From JASHPR01 sp963815375 (lineage in GTDB: Bacteria; Actinomycetota; Actinomycetes; Streptosporangiales; Streptosporangiaceae): a stretch of 64,000 nt of DNA. Positions 17,744 through 26,014 of the stretch are shown piece after piece. Below the pieces are notes generated by a model. That model was not told where the DNA came from and did no database searches. It saw only the letters and a program-made list of their open reading frames with translations. The position numbers and the translations under genes were made by a program. The stretch lies in assembly GCA_963815375.1 (NCBI GenBank), contig CAWFGX010000012.1, forward strand, positions 1 to 64,000, given 5' to 3'. Position 1 is the stretch's first letter, and every line of letters starts with the position of its first letter.

Positions 17744-17808
17744 CGAACGCTGGCGAGCGCGCTGAAACCGGGTGGCGGCGTCAGGTCAGGGCGTGAGAGG
17801 GTCGCCGC

Positions 17809-18345
17809 ATGGCAGAGGCTCATAGCGCCACGGCGCAGAAGGCCCGGCCCGCGCTGCAGGCGGGCGAGCGGGAGATGCTGGCCGGCTGGATGGACCATCA
17901 CCGGGCGATCTTGCTGTGGAAGTGCGAGGGCCTCAGCGACGAGCAGCTCCGGGAACGCGCGATCCCGCCGTCCACGCTCTCCCTGCTGGGGCTGGTCCGT
18001 CACATGGCTGACGTCGAGCGCGGCTGGTTCCGCCAGGTGTTCCTCGGCGAGGACGTGCCGGACGTGTACGACAGGTCAGAAGATGAGGACGCGGACTTCA
18101 ACTTTGCCGAGGGCGCGGACCCCGCTGAGGCGTTCAGCGCTTTCGAGCGGGAGTGCGCTGCCGCACGGAAGATCGTAGCCGCAGCCCCTGACCTCGACGC
18201 CCTCAGCAAGAAGACGTCCCAGCGGACCGGAGAGCAGTTCTCGCTGCGCTGGATCGTCACCCACATGATCGAGGAATACGCCCGGCACAACGGCCACGCC
18301 GACCTGCTCCGCGAGCGCATCGACGGCACCACCGGCTACTTCTAG
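17809..18345 (+). CDS. DinB/DUF664 family protein, copy 2
   Basis: A 178-aa paralogue of the preceding gene. Shared blocks include STLSLLGLVRHMADVERGWFR and the end HMIEEYARHNGHADLLRERIDG, identical in both; the middle has diverged and is more acidic. A GAGAGGG ribosome binding site precedes the ATG. The stop is 3 bp before the methyltransferase ATG, so the two are probably co-translated. Metal ligands (His in RHM and in RHNGH) are kept, suggesting both copies are functional. Confidence 0.88.
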   Translation: MAEAHSATAQKARPALQAGEREMLAGWMDHHRAILLWKCEGLSDEQLRERAIPPSTLSLLGLVRHMADVERGWFRQVFLGEDVPDVYDRSEDEDADFNFAEGADPAEAFSAFERECAAARKIVAAAPDLDALSKKTSQRTGEQFSLRWIVTHMIEEYARHNGHADLLRERIDGTTGYF

Positions 18346-18348
18346 GCG

Positions 18349-19203
18349 ATGACCAGCGACGCTCACGATTCCGATCGTGAGCGGCTGCGTTTGACGTTCA
18401 ACGCGGTCGCGGACTCCTACCAGCAGGCGCGGCCGGAGTACCCGGCAGAGCTGTTCGACGACCTGGTCACAGCAGCCGGGCTTCAGCCGGGTGCGCGGCT
18501 GCTGGAGGTGGGCTCCGCCACAGGGAAAGCCACCCTGCCGCTGGTGCGGCGCGGCTTCCGGGTCAGCTGCGTCGAGCCCGGAGCGGACCTGGCCGCGGCT
18601 GCCCGGCGCAACCTGGCCGGCCTGCCCGCTGACGTCGTTCACGCACGGTTCGAGGACTGGCGGCCCCACGCCGGGGAGCGGTTCGACCTGGTCTTCGCCG
18701 CGACCGCCTGGCACTGGGTCGATCCCGCTGTCCGTTACCAGCGCGCGTGGGAAGCACTGCGGCCCGGCGGTCACCTGGCGGTCTGGGGTGCGGGCCACGT
18801 GTTCCCGGACGGCGGTGATCCCTTCTTCCGCGAGATCCAGGACGTGTACGACGAGATCGGCGAAGGCAAGCCGACTGACGAGGACTGGCCCCGGCCAGGC
18901 GAGCAGCCGACGCACAGTGCTGAGATCGAGGCGCGCGGGCTGTTCACGGTGACACACGTGCGGCACTTCGACTGGGAGCGGCTCTACGACGCCGAGGGTT
19001 ACATCGCGCTGCTGGAAACGTTCTCCGGTCACATCGCGATGGAGGACTGGAAGCGGGAGCGGCTGTACGGCGAGATCCGCGGACGGCTGCGACAGCGCCC
19101 GGGCGGGACCCTCCGGCGGCACTGGGGCGCGGTCCTTCACGTCGCCCGCCGGCGCGACCAGCCACTAGACCCGGCCGGCGATCAGCCCGGGCCAGCCAGA
19201 TGA
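18349..19203 (+). CDS. Class I SAM-dependent methyltransferase
   Basis: A 284-aa protein with a Rossmann methyltransferase core: motif I LLEVGSATGKATLPLVRRG (about 48-66), an acidic end of strand 2 in CVEPG, FEDW (about residue 103) and the strand-4 block FDLVFAATAWHWVDP (about 114-128). The AWHW segment is typical of the Methyltransf_11/25 group that also contains trans-aconitate-like enzymes. The substrate is unknown. It follows the second DinB gene by 3 bp. The C-terminal end, about 15 residues past the core, is Pro-rich. Confidence 0.9.
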   Translation: MTSDAHDSDRERLRLTFNAVADSYQQARPEYPAELFDDLVTAAGLQPGARLLEVGSATGKATLPLVRRGFRVSCVEPGADLAAAARRNLAGLPADVVHARFEDWRPHAGERFDLVFAATAWHWVDPAVRYQRAWEALRPGGHLAVWGAGHVFPDGGDPFFREIQDVYDEIGEGKPTDEDWPRPGEQPTHSAEIEARGLFTVTHVRHFDWERLYDAEGYIALLETFSGHIAMEDWKRERLYGEIRGRLRQRPGGTLRRHWGAVLHVARRRDQPLDPAGDQPGPAR

Positions 19204-19228
19204 TCGGCCAGGCCCGGGCCCACTCTGC

Positions 19229-19696
19229 TCAGCGGGAGTCCAGGAGCTTGCGCAGCAGGCGGATCAGATCCTGGCGCTCGGCGGCTGACAGCGGTTCAAG
19301 CAGCGCTTCCTGGGCCGCGTCGATCCGCTGGTCGAGCCGCGCCAGGGCGGTCTTGCCAGCCCGGGTCAACGTGACCACGTTGCGACGACGGTCGCGCCCG
19401 TCGCGAACCCGGGACACCAGCCCCTCGTGCTCTAGCTCGGCCAGCAGCGCGTGCAGGTCGCTGCGATCGATCCACAGCCGCCGGCCTAGCTCCGCCTGGC
19501 TCGCTGGCCCCTGCTCCGATAGCGAGGTGAGCAGCGTGAAGTGCTGCCTGCGCGCGCCGTTCTGTGCCAGGGACGAGGCGACCAGGCCACTGCCCCTGAG
19601 GGCCACCTGAGCGGTGAGCCAGGTCGGAAGCTGCCGCAATCGCTGCGGTGGGTCATAGCCGGCGTGCTCGTCGCCGGTGCCTTCTGTCATGATCAC
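19229..19696 (-). CDS. MarR-family transcriptional regulator
   Basis: A 155-aa winged-helix regulator: dimer helix at the N-terminus, recognition region QAELGRRLWIDRSDLHALLAELEHEGLVSRVRDGRDRRRNVVTLT (about 75-120) with the basic wing, then C-terminal dimer helices with LDQRIDAAQEALLEPLSAAERQDLIRLL. It is divergent from a second MarR-like gene; between them lies a cluster of CGTTGG/CCAACG half-sites likely bound by this protein. Start GTG 19696 or ATG 19690 are both possible. Confidence 0.9.
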   Translation of the reverse strand: MIMTEGTGDEHAGYDPPQRLRQLPTWLTAQVALRGSGLVASSLAQNGARRQHFTLLTSLSEQGPASQAELGRRLWIDRSDLHALLAELEHEGLVSRVRDGRDRRRNVVTLTRAGKTALARLDQRIDAAQEALLEPLSAAERQDLIRLLRKLLDSR

Positions 19697-19700
19697 GGAT

Positions 19701-19784
19701 TCTAATCGTTGGTATCACCAAGGTTGACTTACCCAACGATTTTTCTTAACGTTGGTGATGCCAACGTTGGCTAGGTCAACGATA
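19701..19784. promoter_or_regulatory. Divergent promoter with clustered CGTTGG/CCAACG half-sites
   Basis: Within 84 bp, CGTTGG occurs at 19707, 19750 and 19765 and CCAACG at 19733 and 19761. They form a 13-bp palindrome TTGGTATCACCAA (19709-19721) and a 10-bp palindrome CCAACGTTGG (19761-19770). AT-rich runs between them (ATTTTTCTTAA) could hold the promoters. This is the expected layout for MarR autoregulation of both divergent genes. Confidence 0.75.
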
Positions 19785-19796
19785 AGGAGAGAGCGG

Positions 19797-20228
19797 ATGA
19801 CCACAGCGACCCGCCCGTTCGAGCAGCTCATCGGGCAGACCGAGAAGACTATGAACGCCATCCTGGAACAGCAGCTCGCCGGAAGCGTCACCGAACCTCA
19901 GTGGGTAGCGCTCGTCCTGATCGCGGGGGGCGCCGGGTCGGCCGGAAGCGACCAGCTCACCGCTCGGGTGGCTCACGCGCTGAAGACAGACCAGGACACC
20001 GCCACGGACCAAATCCGGCAGCTTACCGCCACGGGCCTGGCGCACCAGGCAGGCTCGGCTGTCACGCTCACTGAGGCGGGCGAGCGGCTGGTCGGCCGCA
20101 TCCGTGCGCGGACCGGCCAGATCACCCAGCGTCTCTGGGGCGATCTGCCAGCCACAGACCTGGCCGCCGCCAGCCGGGTGCTGAGCACCGTGCTCGAACG
20201 CGCCGAGGCCGAGCTCGCTTCATCGTGA
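19797..20228 (+). CDS. MarR-like winged-helix protein
   Basis: A 143-aa protein. After TRPFEQLIGQTEKTMNAILEQQL comes a helix-turn-helix (QWVALVLIAGG through DQLTARVAHALKTDQDTATDQIRQLTATGLAHQ) and a short wing, then a C-terminal dimer helix. This is a minimal MarR layout. An AAGGAGAGAGCGG ribosome binding site sets ATG 19797. It is divergent from the typical MarR gene. Its substrate of control is unknown; it may be the effector gene of the pair, as seen with small divergent partners elsewhere. Confidence 0.75.
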   Translation: MTTATRPFEQLIGQTEKTMNAILEQQLAGSVTEPQWVALVLIAGGAGSAGSDQLTARVAHALKTDQDTATDQIRQLTATGLAHQAGSAVTLTEAGERLVGRIRARTGQITQRLWGDLPATDLAAASRVLSTVLERAEAELASS

Positions 20229-21461
20229 TCAGATGCTCCACAGGGCCTGGGTAGGTGACAGGCGGGAGGCCTTGAGCGCGGGCAGCAGCCCGGCCAGGGC
20301 GCCGATGATCACGGCTGCGGCCAGGCCGCCCGCCCATGCCTCGACCGGGATCACGGCTTGCCAGCCGCGGACGCGGGCGTAGATCGCGGTGGCCGCGGCT
20401 CCGGCGGCGACACCGGTGGCCCCGCCAGCCAGGGCCAGCAGGATCGCCTCGGACAGGAACTGGACGCGGATCTGGCCGCGCGTGGCACCGAGCGCCCGGC
20501 GGAGGCCGATCTCCGAGCGGCGCTCCAGCACCGCGATGACCATGATGTTGGCTACCCCGACCGCGCCGACCAGCAGGGCGACCGCACCCAGCCCGAGGAA
20601 CAGGCCATTGAACGCTCCTGCGGCGTCGGCCTGGGCGGTCAGGGCCGATGACGGCTGGGAAACCGAGACCTGCTGCGGGTTTTCCGGGTTGGCCTGCGCG
20701 GCGAGGAGGTTGTCGACGGCGGCGACCTGGCTGGTAGCCGCACGCACGTAGATCGTCGACGGGTGGCCGTCGAAGCCCAGGTAGCGCTCGGCAGCCGGGT
20801 AGCCCACCAGCACCGAGGAGTCGATCTGCCCGGCCAGGACATCGGTGTTCAGGATCCCGGCCACGTAGAACCACATACCGCCGCCGCTCTGGCTGATCCA
20901 GACCCGCTCCCCCGGCCAGACCCGGTCGATACCCAGGAACGCCGCTGCCGCGGCGCCGAGCACGCAGACCGGCTGGCGGGCTGTGGCCGCGTTCAGGAAG
21001 CTGCCCTGGTCCAGCGAGGTGCCGGATGTGGCTGGCAGGCCCGGGGTCGCCGCGTCGACCGACAGGCCGCCCGAGTTCACGCTCGGGATCAGCAGGGTCC
21101 GGTAGGCGTTGACATTGGTCACCGTCCCGGTCGACTGCACGCTGAGCACTCCGGGCAGACGGCTGACCATGACAGGAGCCTCCGCTGGGAGCTCTGCCGT
21201 GCCGCCGGAGAAGTCCTGCCCGGGCTGGACGGTCAGCAAGTTGGTGCCAAGCTGCGCGATCTCGGTCAGCAGCCCGTTCTGCGAGGAGCGGGACAGGCCG
21301 AGCACCGCGACGATCGCGGCCACGCCGATAGTGACGCCGAGCGCGGACAGCGCCGCGCGCAGTTTGCGGGCCCGCAGCCCGGTGGCCGCCAGCCGAGCCA
21401 GGTCAGCCGGGCGCAGCCGGGGCGAGAGCGGCGGACGTTCCGGGATCGTTGTCACAGTCAC
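20229..21461 (-). CDS. ABC transporter permease, MacB/FtsX type
   Basis: A 410-aa permease with the MacB topology: one N-terminal membrane helix (KLRAALSALGVTIGVAAIVAVLGLS, about 35-58), a large extracytoplasmic MacB_PCD domain (about 60-280), and three C-terminal helices of the FtsX domain (LFLGLGAVALLVGAVGVANIMVIAVLERRSEIGLRRALGATRGQIRVQFLSEAILLALAGG). It works as a mechanotransmission exporter with the ATPase encoded upstream, whose last 4 bp it overlaps. Confidence 0.93.
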   Translation of the reverse strand: MTVTTIPERPPLSPRLRPADLARLAATGLRARKLRAALSALGVTIGVAAIVAVLGLSRSSQNGLLTEIAQLGTNLLTVQPGQDFSGGTAELPAEAPVMVSRLPGVLSVQSTGTVTNVNAYRTLLIPSVNSGGLSVDAATPGLPATSGTSLDQGSFLNAATARQPVCVLGAAAAAFLGIDRVWPGERVWISQSGGGMWFYVAGILNTDVLAGQIDSSVLVGYPAAERYLGFDGHPSTIYVRAATSQVAAVDNLLAAQANPENPQQVSVSQPSSALTAQADAAGAFNGLFLGLGAVALLVGAVGVANIMVIAVLERRSEIGLRRALGATRGQIRVQFLSEAILLALAGGATGVAAGAAATAIYARVRGWQAVIPVEAWAGGLAAAVIIGALAGLLPALKASRLSPTQALWSI

Positions 21462-22192
21462 AGCTGGGGCTCCTGCAGGGTCGGGAGGTACTGGCCAGAA
21501 TCGCCCGCCACACGGCCGTCGAGCATGCTTATCTGGCGCGGCATCCGGGCGGCGATGGCCTGGTCGTGGGTGATTACGACGATCGTGGCGCCGTCAGCGC
21601 TGAGGTCATCGAGCAAGGCCAGGATGGACTGGCCGGTGGCCTGGTCGAGGTTGCCGGTGGGCTCGTCTGCCAGCACAATCGCCGGCCGCCCAGCCACGGC
21701 CCGAGCGATGGCGACGCGCTGCCGCTCACCGCCCGACAGCTGAGTGGCCCGGGAGTACAGCTTGCGGCCCAGCCCCACCCGGCCCAGCGCCTCGGCCGCT
21801 CGCAGCCTCCGGTCGCTGCGGCTGACCCCTGCGTAGAGCAGCGCGTCAGCGACGTTGTCCAGCGCGCTGGCGTGCTCGTTCAGGAAAAATTGCTGGAACA
21901 CGAAACCGATCGATGCCGCCCGCAGACCCGACAGCTGCCTGTCGGCGAACCCGGCGACGTCCAGGCCGGCGATCCGGACCGTGCCTGCGGTCGGCCGGTC
22001 CAGCGTGCCGGCCAGGTGCAGCAGCGTCGTCTTCCCGGACCCTGAGGGGCCGACAACGGCGGTCAGTTCGCCGGCGGCCACAGCCAGGCTCACCCCGCGC
22101 AGCGCGGCAACCGGCGGCGTGCCGGGGTACGTCTTAGACACCGCCTCCAGCTCTAGTACCGGCCCGCCGCTCGCGGTCGCCCCGGCGCTCAT
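21458..22192 (-). CDS. ABC transporter ATP-binding protein, MacB/LolD type
   Basis: A 244-aa nucleotide-binding subunit. Walker A GPSGSGKTT (about 50-58), Q-loop FVFQQFFLNEH, signature LSGGERQRVAIARA, Walker B AIVLADEPTGNLD and the switch His in VVITHDQ are all present. It has the LolD/MacB-type Q-loop spacing. It overlaps the genes before and after by 4 bp each, so adaptor, ATPase and permease are one translation-coupled operon. Confidence 0.95.
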   Translation of the reverse strand: MSAGATASGGPVLELEAVSKTYPGTPPVAALRGVSLAVAAGELTAVVGPSGSGKTTLLHLAGTLDRPTAGTVRIAGLDVAGFADRQLSGLRAASIGFVFQQFFLNEHASALDNVADALLYAGVSRSDRRLRAAEALGRVGLGRKLYSRATQLSGGERQRVAIARAVAGRPAIVLADEPTGNLDQATGQSILALLDDLSADGATIVVITHDQAIAARMPRQISMLDGRVAGDSGQYLPTLQEPQL

Positions 22193-23373
22193 GAGCCTGG
22201 TACCACGACACGCTGGCCCTGTGCCAGCTCGCCGGTGACCTGCACCAGGCCAGCGGCGTCATCGAACAGCCCGGGCGTGACTGCGACCAGCTGATGGCTG
22301 TGCGGCCCGGTCACCTCAACCGCGTAACCGCCACCGGGCTGGGCCAGCAGCGCGTCGACCGGCACCACGAGAGCATCGGGGGCCGAGCCGGTGCTAATCA
22401 TCACCGTGACCGGGGCCTGATTCAGCGACCCAGCTGCCGCGGGGTTCTTCAGCGATGCCAGCACGGTGATCGTCGCTGTGCCCGGCGAGTTGCCGGAACT
22501 ACCCGAGTTGCTGCCCGAGCCGCCGCTGGAGTTACTGCCTGACGAGGAACTGGCCACCGTGGCGATCTGCGAGATCGTTCCCGGCGTGGTCGCCCCGCCG
22601 GGCAGCGTGATGCTGACCGCGTCGCCGTCCCGTACCTCCGACTGCAGCGAGGCGTCCAGGTCGATGGTGACCACCGGTGTGGTCGACGACGCCGTCGCCA
22701 CTGTCGTCCCGGCGCTGGCCGGGCCACCCAGCACAGCCGAGCTGCCCAGGCCGGTGATCAGCGCCGGGCCGGGCAGGAACACCGCCGAGCCCAGGGCCAG
22801 CGTCCCGGTCGGGCTGGCGATCCCCAGCGCGGACTGCAGCTGCGCCACCGCCGACCTGGTCTTCCAGGAGAAGTAATCCCAGCCAAGCGCGGCGATGTCG
22901 GCGCTGCTGGCGTAGCCCAGGCTCACAAGATCGTGGTTGAGCTGGGTCACGTCAGCTCCGGTCATCCCTTCGGACAGCGTCCGGTAGGCCGGGACCTCCC
23001 CGTACAGCAGCACCACCGGGCTGCCGGATACGTCGTAGATGGCCTGGCCCTGGCGCACCTTCTGACCGGCAGCGGGCAGCCAGGTGAACGTCTGCGACCC
23101 CGAGCCAGAACCCGGGCCCGAGCCAGAACCGGAGGACGAAGCCCACGGCGGCACCAGCACCGTCCACGACCCGGCGTCCTGCAGCGTCCCGTCCACCTGC
23201 GTCTGCTCGGTCAGCGACTGGCGGGTCACCGCCTGCGTCGAGGTCGTGTACGTGTCACTGTCTGAACCCGACGGGCCATGGGCGAGCAGCGCCCCAGTCG
23301 CAAGGACTGCGCCCGTGCCGGCACCCGCCACCACGAGCATCACCACAGCCGCCACCCACCGCCGGTTGCTCAT
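22189..23373 (-). CDS. Efflux adaptor with peptidoglycan-binding domain
   Basis: A 394-aa HlyD/MacA-like accessory protein. An N-terminal membrane anchor or signal (WVAAVVMLVVAGAGTGAVLATGALLA, about 7-32) precedes a beta-rich domain. A PG_binding_1-like segment follows (YRTLSEGMTGADVTQLNHDLVSLGYAS, about 130-160), with the lipoyl/beta-barrel part in the C-terminal half (ALVVPVDALLAQPGGGYAVEV). A Ser/Gly-rich low-complexity stretch lies at about 270-300. In Gram-positive exporters such proteins couple the MacB permease to the cell wall. It is the first gene of the overlapping export operon. Confidence 0.88.
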   Translation of the reverse strand: MSNRRWVAAVVMLVVAGAGTGAVLATGALLAHGPSGSDSDTYTTSTQAVTRQSLTEQTQVDGTLQDAGSWTVLVPPWASSSGSGSGPGSGSGSQTFTWLPAAGQKVRQGQAIYDVSGSPVVLLYGEVPAYRTLSEGMTGADVTQLNHDLVSLGYASSADIAALGWDYFSWKTRSAVAQLQSALGIASPTGTLALGSAVFLPGPALITGLGSSAVLGGPASAGTTVATASSTTPVVTIDLDASLQSEVRDGDAVSITLPGGATTPGTISQIATVASSSSGSNSSGGSGSNSGSSGNSPGTATITVLASLKNPAAAGSLNQAPVTVMISTGSAPDALVVPVDALLAQPGGGYAVEVTGPHSHQLVAVTPGLFDDAAGLVQVTGELAQGQRVVVPGS

Positions 23374-23421
23374 AACCTCATGCCACCTTTCCTCTGCCTG
23401 CTACGGCGCCTGCGGCTACGG

Positions 23422-23937
23422 CTACGGCCGGCCGGAATCCAGATCGGACTGGCAAGCCTGCATTGCCTGGTCGAACTGAGGGGACCCCTTGGCGACCCCC
23501 GTGCCGGAGAGATTCAAGTCGCCGTTCGGCTGCGGGTCGGGAAAGTTCGGCTCCCCGTGAGCACGCATGCACCGGGCGAAATTCAGTGCCCGGGCCAGAT
23601 TCTGAGCCTGCTGAGCAGCGGTCGGCGGAGGTGGGGCGAGTGACCGGCAGGCTTGCTGGGCGGCCTGGAACTGCGGCGAGCTGGAATCGGGCAGCTCGAC
23701 GGAAATTCCTGTCTCGTTGCTGACGGGATCCGGGTAGTTAGGTACGCCATGCGAGCGCATGCAGCGCGAATAAGCGATCAGCTTCGCGTACTCTGCGGCC
23801 CGCGACCCGTCAGACGCGGCCAGCGAGGTGGAACTCCCGCTCCCGCACGCGGCAGCACCCAGAGCCGTGACGGCCACGAGGGCGGCCAGGAGAATGCCCG
23901 GCCGGAACTGGACTCTGTCCACATTGATCTGTCTCAC
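23422..23937 (-). CDS. Putative lipoprotein with duplicated CMRxHGxPxxPDP motif
   Basis: A 171-aa protein with a lipoprotein signal peptide: GILLAALVAVTALGAAAC, lipobox LGAAAC with the acylated Cys at about residue 31. The mature part has two copies of a motif: SRCMRSHGVPNYPDP (about 58-72) and ARCMRAHGEPNFPDP (about 120-134). The paired Cys could form a disulphide. It lies 48 bp upstream of the efflux adaptor on the same strand, so it is probably the first gene of the exporter operon. The same lipoprotein type recurs beside such actinobacterial ABC exporters. Function unknown. Confidence 0.8.
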   Translation of the reverse strand: MRQINVDRVQFRPGILLAALVAVTALGAAACGSGSSTSLAASDGSRAAEYAKLIAYSRCMRSHGVPNYPDPVSNETGISVELPDSSSPQFQAAQQACRSLAPPPPTAAQQAQNLARALNFARCMRAHGEPNFPDPQPNGDLNLSGTGVAKGSPQFDQAMQACQSDLDSGRP

Positions 23938-23991
23938 CTGCTGTCTCCCCTACGGCGGTAATCCGTCAGGAATGAGGTGTAGGGGATGGTG

Positions 23992-24029
23992 GGTGACAAG
24001 AAGGTGACAGTTGTCACCTGGCTGTCACC
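23992..24029. promoter_or_regulatory. Four 7-bp half-sites with 11-bp phasing, probable response-regulator operator
   Basis: GGTGACA occurs at 23992 and 24003 (11-bp spacing); its complement TGTCACC occurs at 24012 and 24023 (11-bp spacing). Arms 24001-24010 and 24021-24030 form a perfect 10-bp inverted repeat. OmpR-family regulators bind direct repeats spaced 10-11 bp. The site lies between the exporter operon and the two-component genes, 48 bp before the latter, so it can control both directions. Confidence 0.75.
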
Positions 24030-24077
24030 TTCGATGGCCGCCCGGCAGATACCTGCCATGCTCGAACCGGTGAGCTG

Positions 24078-24740
24078 ATGAGAGTCCTGATAGCCGAAGA
24101 CGATGACCGGCTGGCGCTGGCGGTCGCGGCCGGGCTGCGCCGCCGCGGGATGACCGCCGACGTGGCCCTCGACGGCGGCAAGGCCCTCGACAAGCTGGCG
24201 GTGAGCGCTTATGACGTGGTGGTGCTGGACCGGGACCTGCCAGGCGTGCACGGCGACGAGATCTGCCGGCGCCTGGCGGCGGACCGGTCGGCGAGCCGGA
24301 TCCTGATGCTCACCGCCGCACGTTCGGTCACAGACCGAGTTGAGGGTCTTGGCCTGGGCGCCGATGACTATCTGCCCAAGCCGTTCGACTTCACCGAGCT
24401 CGTTGCTCGCATCCAGGCGCTGGCCCGCCGCCCTGGCGCCCCGCCGCCGACCGGGCTCGGCTTCCGAGAGCTGGCCCTGGATCCGCAGCGGCGGGTGGCG
24501 ACTCGCGCCGGGCGGAAACTGACGCTGACCCCGAAGGAGTTCGCCGTGCTGGAGTGCCTGCTGGCCGCCGACGGGCGGCCGGTCCCGGCCGAGGAACTGT
24601 TGCGGCGTGTGTGGGACGAGGCCGCCGACCCGTTCACCACCACCGTCAAGACCACTATCGGCCGGCTACGGTCCAAAATCGGCGACCCTCCGGTGATCGA
24701 GACCGTCCGCGACAGCGGCTACCGCATCGGAGGGTCATGA
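24078..24740 (+). CDS. OmpR-family response regulator
   Basis: A 220-aa protein. Receiver domain (1-115): acidic pocket AEDDD, phosphoacceptor Asp51 in VVVLDRDLPG, Thr in MLTAA and Lys in YLPKPFDF. The C-terminal winged helix (about 125-220) has LTLTPKEFAVLECLLAADGRPVPAEELLRRVWD and TVKTTIGRLRSKIG. Phosphorylated by the next gene's kinase, it should bind the 11-bp repeats upstream and control the divergent exporter operon. Its stop overlaps the kinase start. Confidence 0.95.
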   Translation: MRVLIAEDDDRLALAVAAGLRRRGMTADVALDGGKALDKLAVSAYDVVVLDRDLPGVHGDEICRRLAADRSASRILMLTAARSVTDRVEGLGLGADDYLPKPFDFTELVARIQALARRPGAPPPTGLGFRELALDPQRRVATRAGRKLTLTPKEFAVLECLLAADGRPVPAEELLRRVWDEAADPFTTTVKTTIGRLRSKIGDPPVIETVRDSGYRIGGS

Positions 24741-26014
24741 TGGCCGTCCCCGTCGCGCCGAGCCAGGCCCGCGGCTGGCTGCGGCGGCCGCGCGGCACTG
24801 CCCGTATGCGGCTGACCGCTCTGTACGGCGGTCTGTTCCTGGCCTGCGGGGCGATCCTGCTCGCGGTCACCTACCTGCTCGCCGAGCAGGCCATCGCCCC
24901 CGGAGGGGAGGTCAACCAAACGGCCTTCGCCCAGATACAGGTGCCTCCCGGCCTCATCACGGTCCGCCCGGGTTCCCAGGCTCTCTCCCCTAACCAGGTT
25001 TCCTTGCTGATGCTCACGCTTGGCAAGGAGATAACAACGAGTGACCTGCGGCAGGTGCTGATCGATGCGCCTGTCGCCCTGGCGATCGTCACCATGGTCG
25101 CGCTCGCGCTCGGCTGGCTCGTGGCCGGCCGGATCCTGCGCCCGCTGGCCGTGATCACCGCCGCCGCCCGCCGCATCTCGGCCAGCAACCTGAACCAGCG
25201 GCTGGCGCTGCGCGGTCCCGACGACGAGCTCAAGGCCCTCGGCGACACCCTTGACGACCTGTTCGCGCGCCTCGAAGCCTCCTTCGAGGCGCAGCGGCAC
25301 TTCGTAGCCAACGCATCGCACGAACTGCGCACGCCCATCACCCGGGAACGCAGCATGCTGCAAGTCGCGCTGGACGACCCAGGCACCACCGCCCAGACCT
25401 GGCGCTCCGTTGCCCGCGAGGTGCTCGCCTCCAACGGTGAGCAGGAAAGCCTCATCGAAGCGCTGCTCACCCTGGCCACCGGCGAGGGCGGCCTGGAGCG
25501 GCGCGAGCCCGTTGACCTCGCGACCGTCACCGGGGAGGTCCTGCGAGCCGCCCGGCCCGAGGCTGTCCGCCGTGGCCTGTCCGTGGATGCCGTCACCAGG
25601 CCAGCACCTCTGCTGGGCGACAAGCTGATGGCCGAGCGGCTGGTGGCCAACCTGGTTGGCAACGCCGTGCGCCACAACGTCACCAAAGGGAAAATTACGG
25701 TCAGCACCGCGGTCAGGGACGGCTGCGCGGTGCTGACGGTGGCCAACACTGGACCGACCGTTCCGCCCCGGGCGGTCGGCCGGCTGTTTCAGCCCTTCCT
25801 GCGGCTCGACGGACGCCAGGTACGTCATGGCCGCGGGCACGGCCTCGGCCTGTCCATCGTCCATGCCATCGCCGCCGCCCACAGCGCCGCGATCACCGCT
25901 TACGCCCGAACTGGCGGTGGCATGGACATCGAGGTCATGTTCCCTGCGATACCGGATCAGCCGCCGTCGGCGCCCTCGGAAGCGGTTATGGCTCGGCCGC
26001 TGTCAGCCGACTAG
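24740..26014 (+). CDS. Membrane sensor histidine kinase
   Basis: A 424-aa kinase: membrane helix 1 (LYGGLFLACGAILLAVTYLLA, about 26-47), a short outer loop of about 65 residues, helix 2 (about 115-135), HAMP (RILRPLAVITAAARRISASNL...), a DHp domain with the phosphoacceptor His in NASHELRTPI (about residue 195), and a HATPase_c domain with NAVRHN (N-box) and the G-box HGRGHGLGLSIVHAI. The ATG at 24740 sits 5 nt after GGAGGG; 24737 is also in frame. It overlaps the regulator stop. The end overlaps the convergent ThpR gene by 4 bp. Confidence 0.94.
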   Translation: MAVPVAPSQARGWLRRPRGTARMRLTALYGGLFLACGAILLAVTYLLAEQAIAPGGEVNQTAFAQIQVPPGLITVRPGSQALSPNQVSLLMLTLGKEITTSDLRQVLIDAPVALAIVTMVALALGWLVAGRILRPLAVITAAARRISASNLNQRLALRGPDDELKALGDTLDDLFARLEASFEAQRHFVANASHELRTPITRERSMLQVALDDPGTTAQTWRSVAREVLASNGEQESLIEALLTLATGEGGLERREPVDLATVTGEVLRAARPEAVRRGLSVDAVTRPAPLLGDKLMAERLVANLVGNAVRHNVTKGKITVSTAVRDGCAVLTVANTGPTVPPRAVGRLFQPFLRLDGRQVRHGRGHGLGLSIVHAIAAAHSAAITAYARTGGGMDIEVMFPAIPDQPPSAPSEAVMARPLSAD

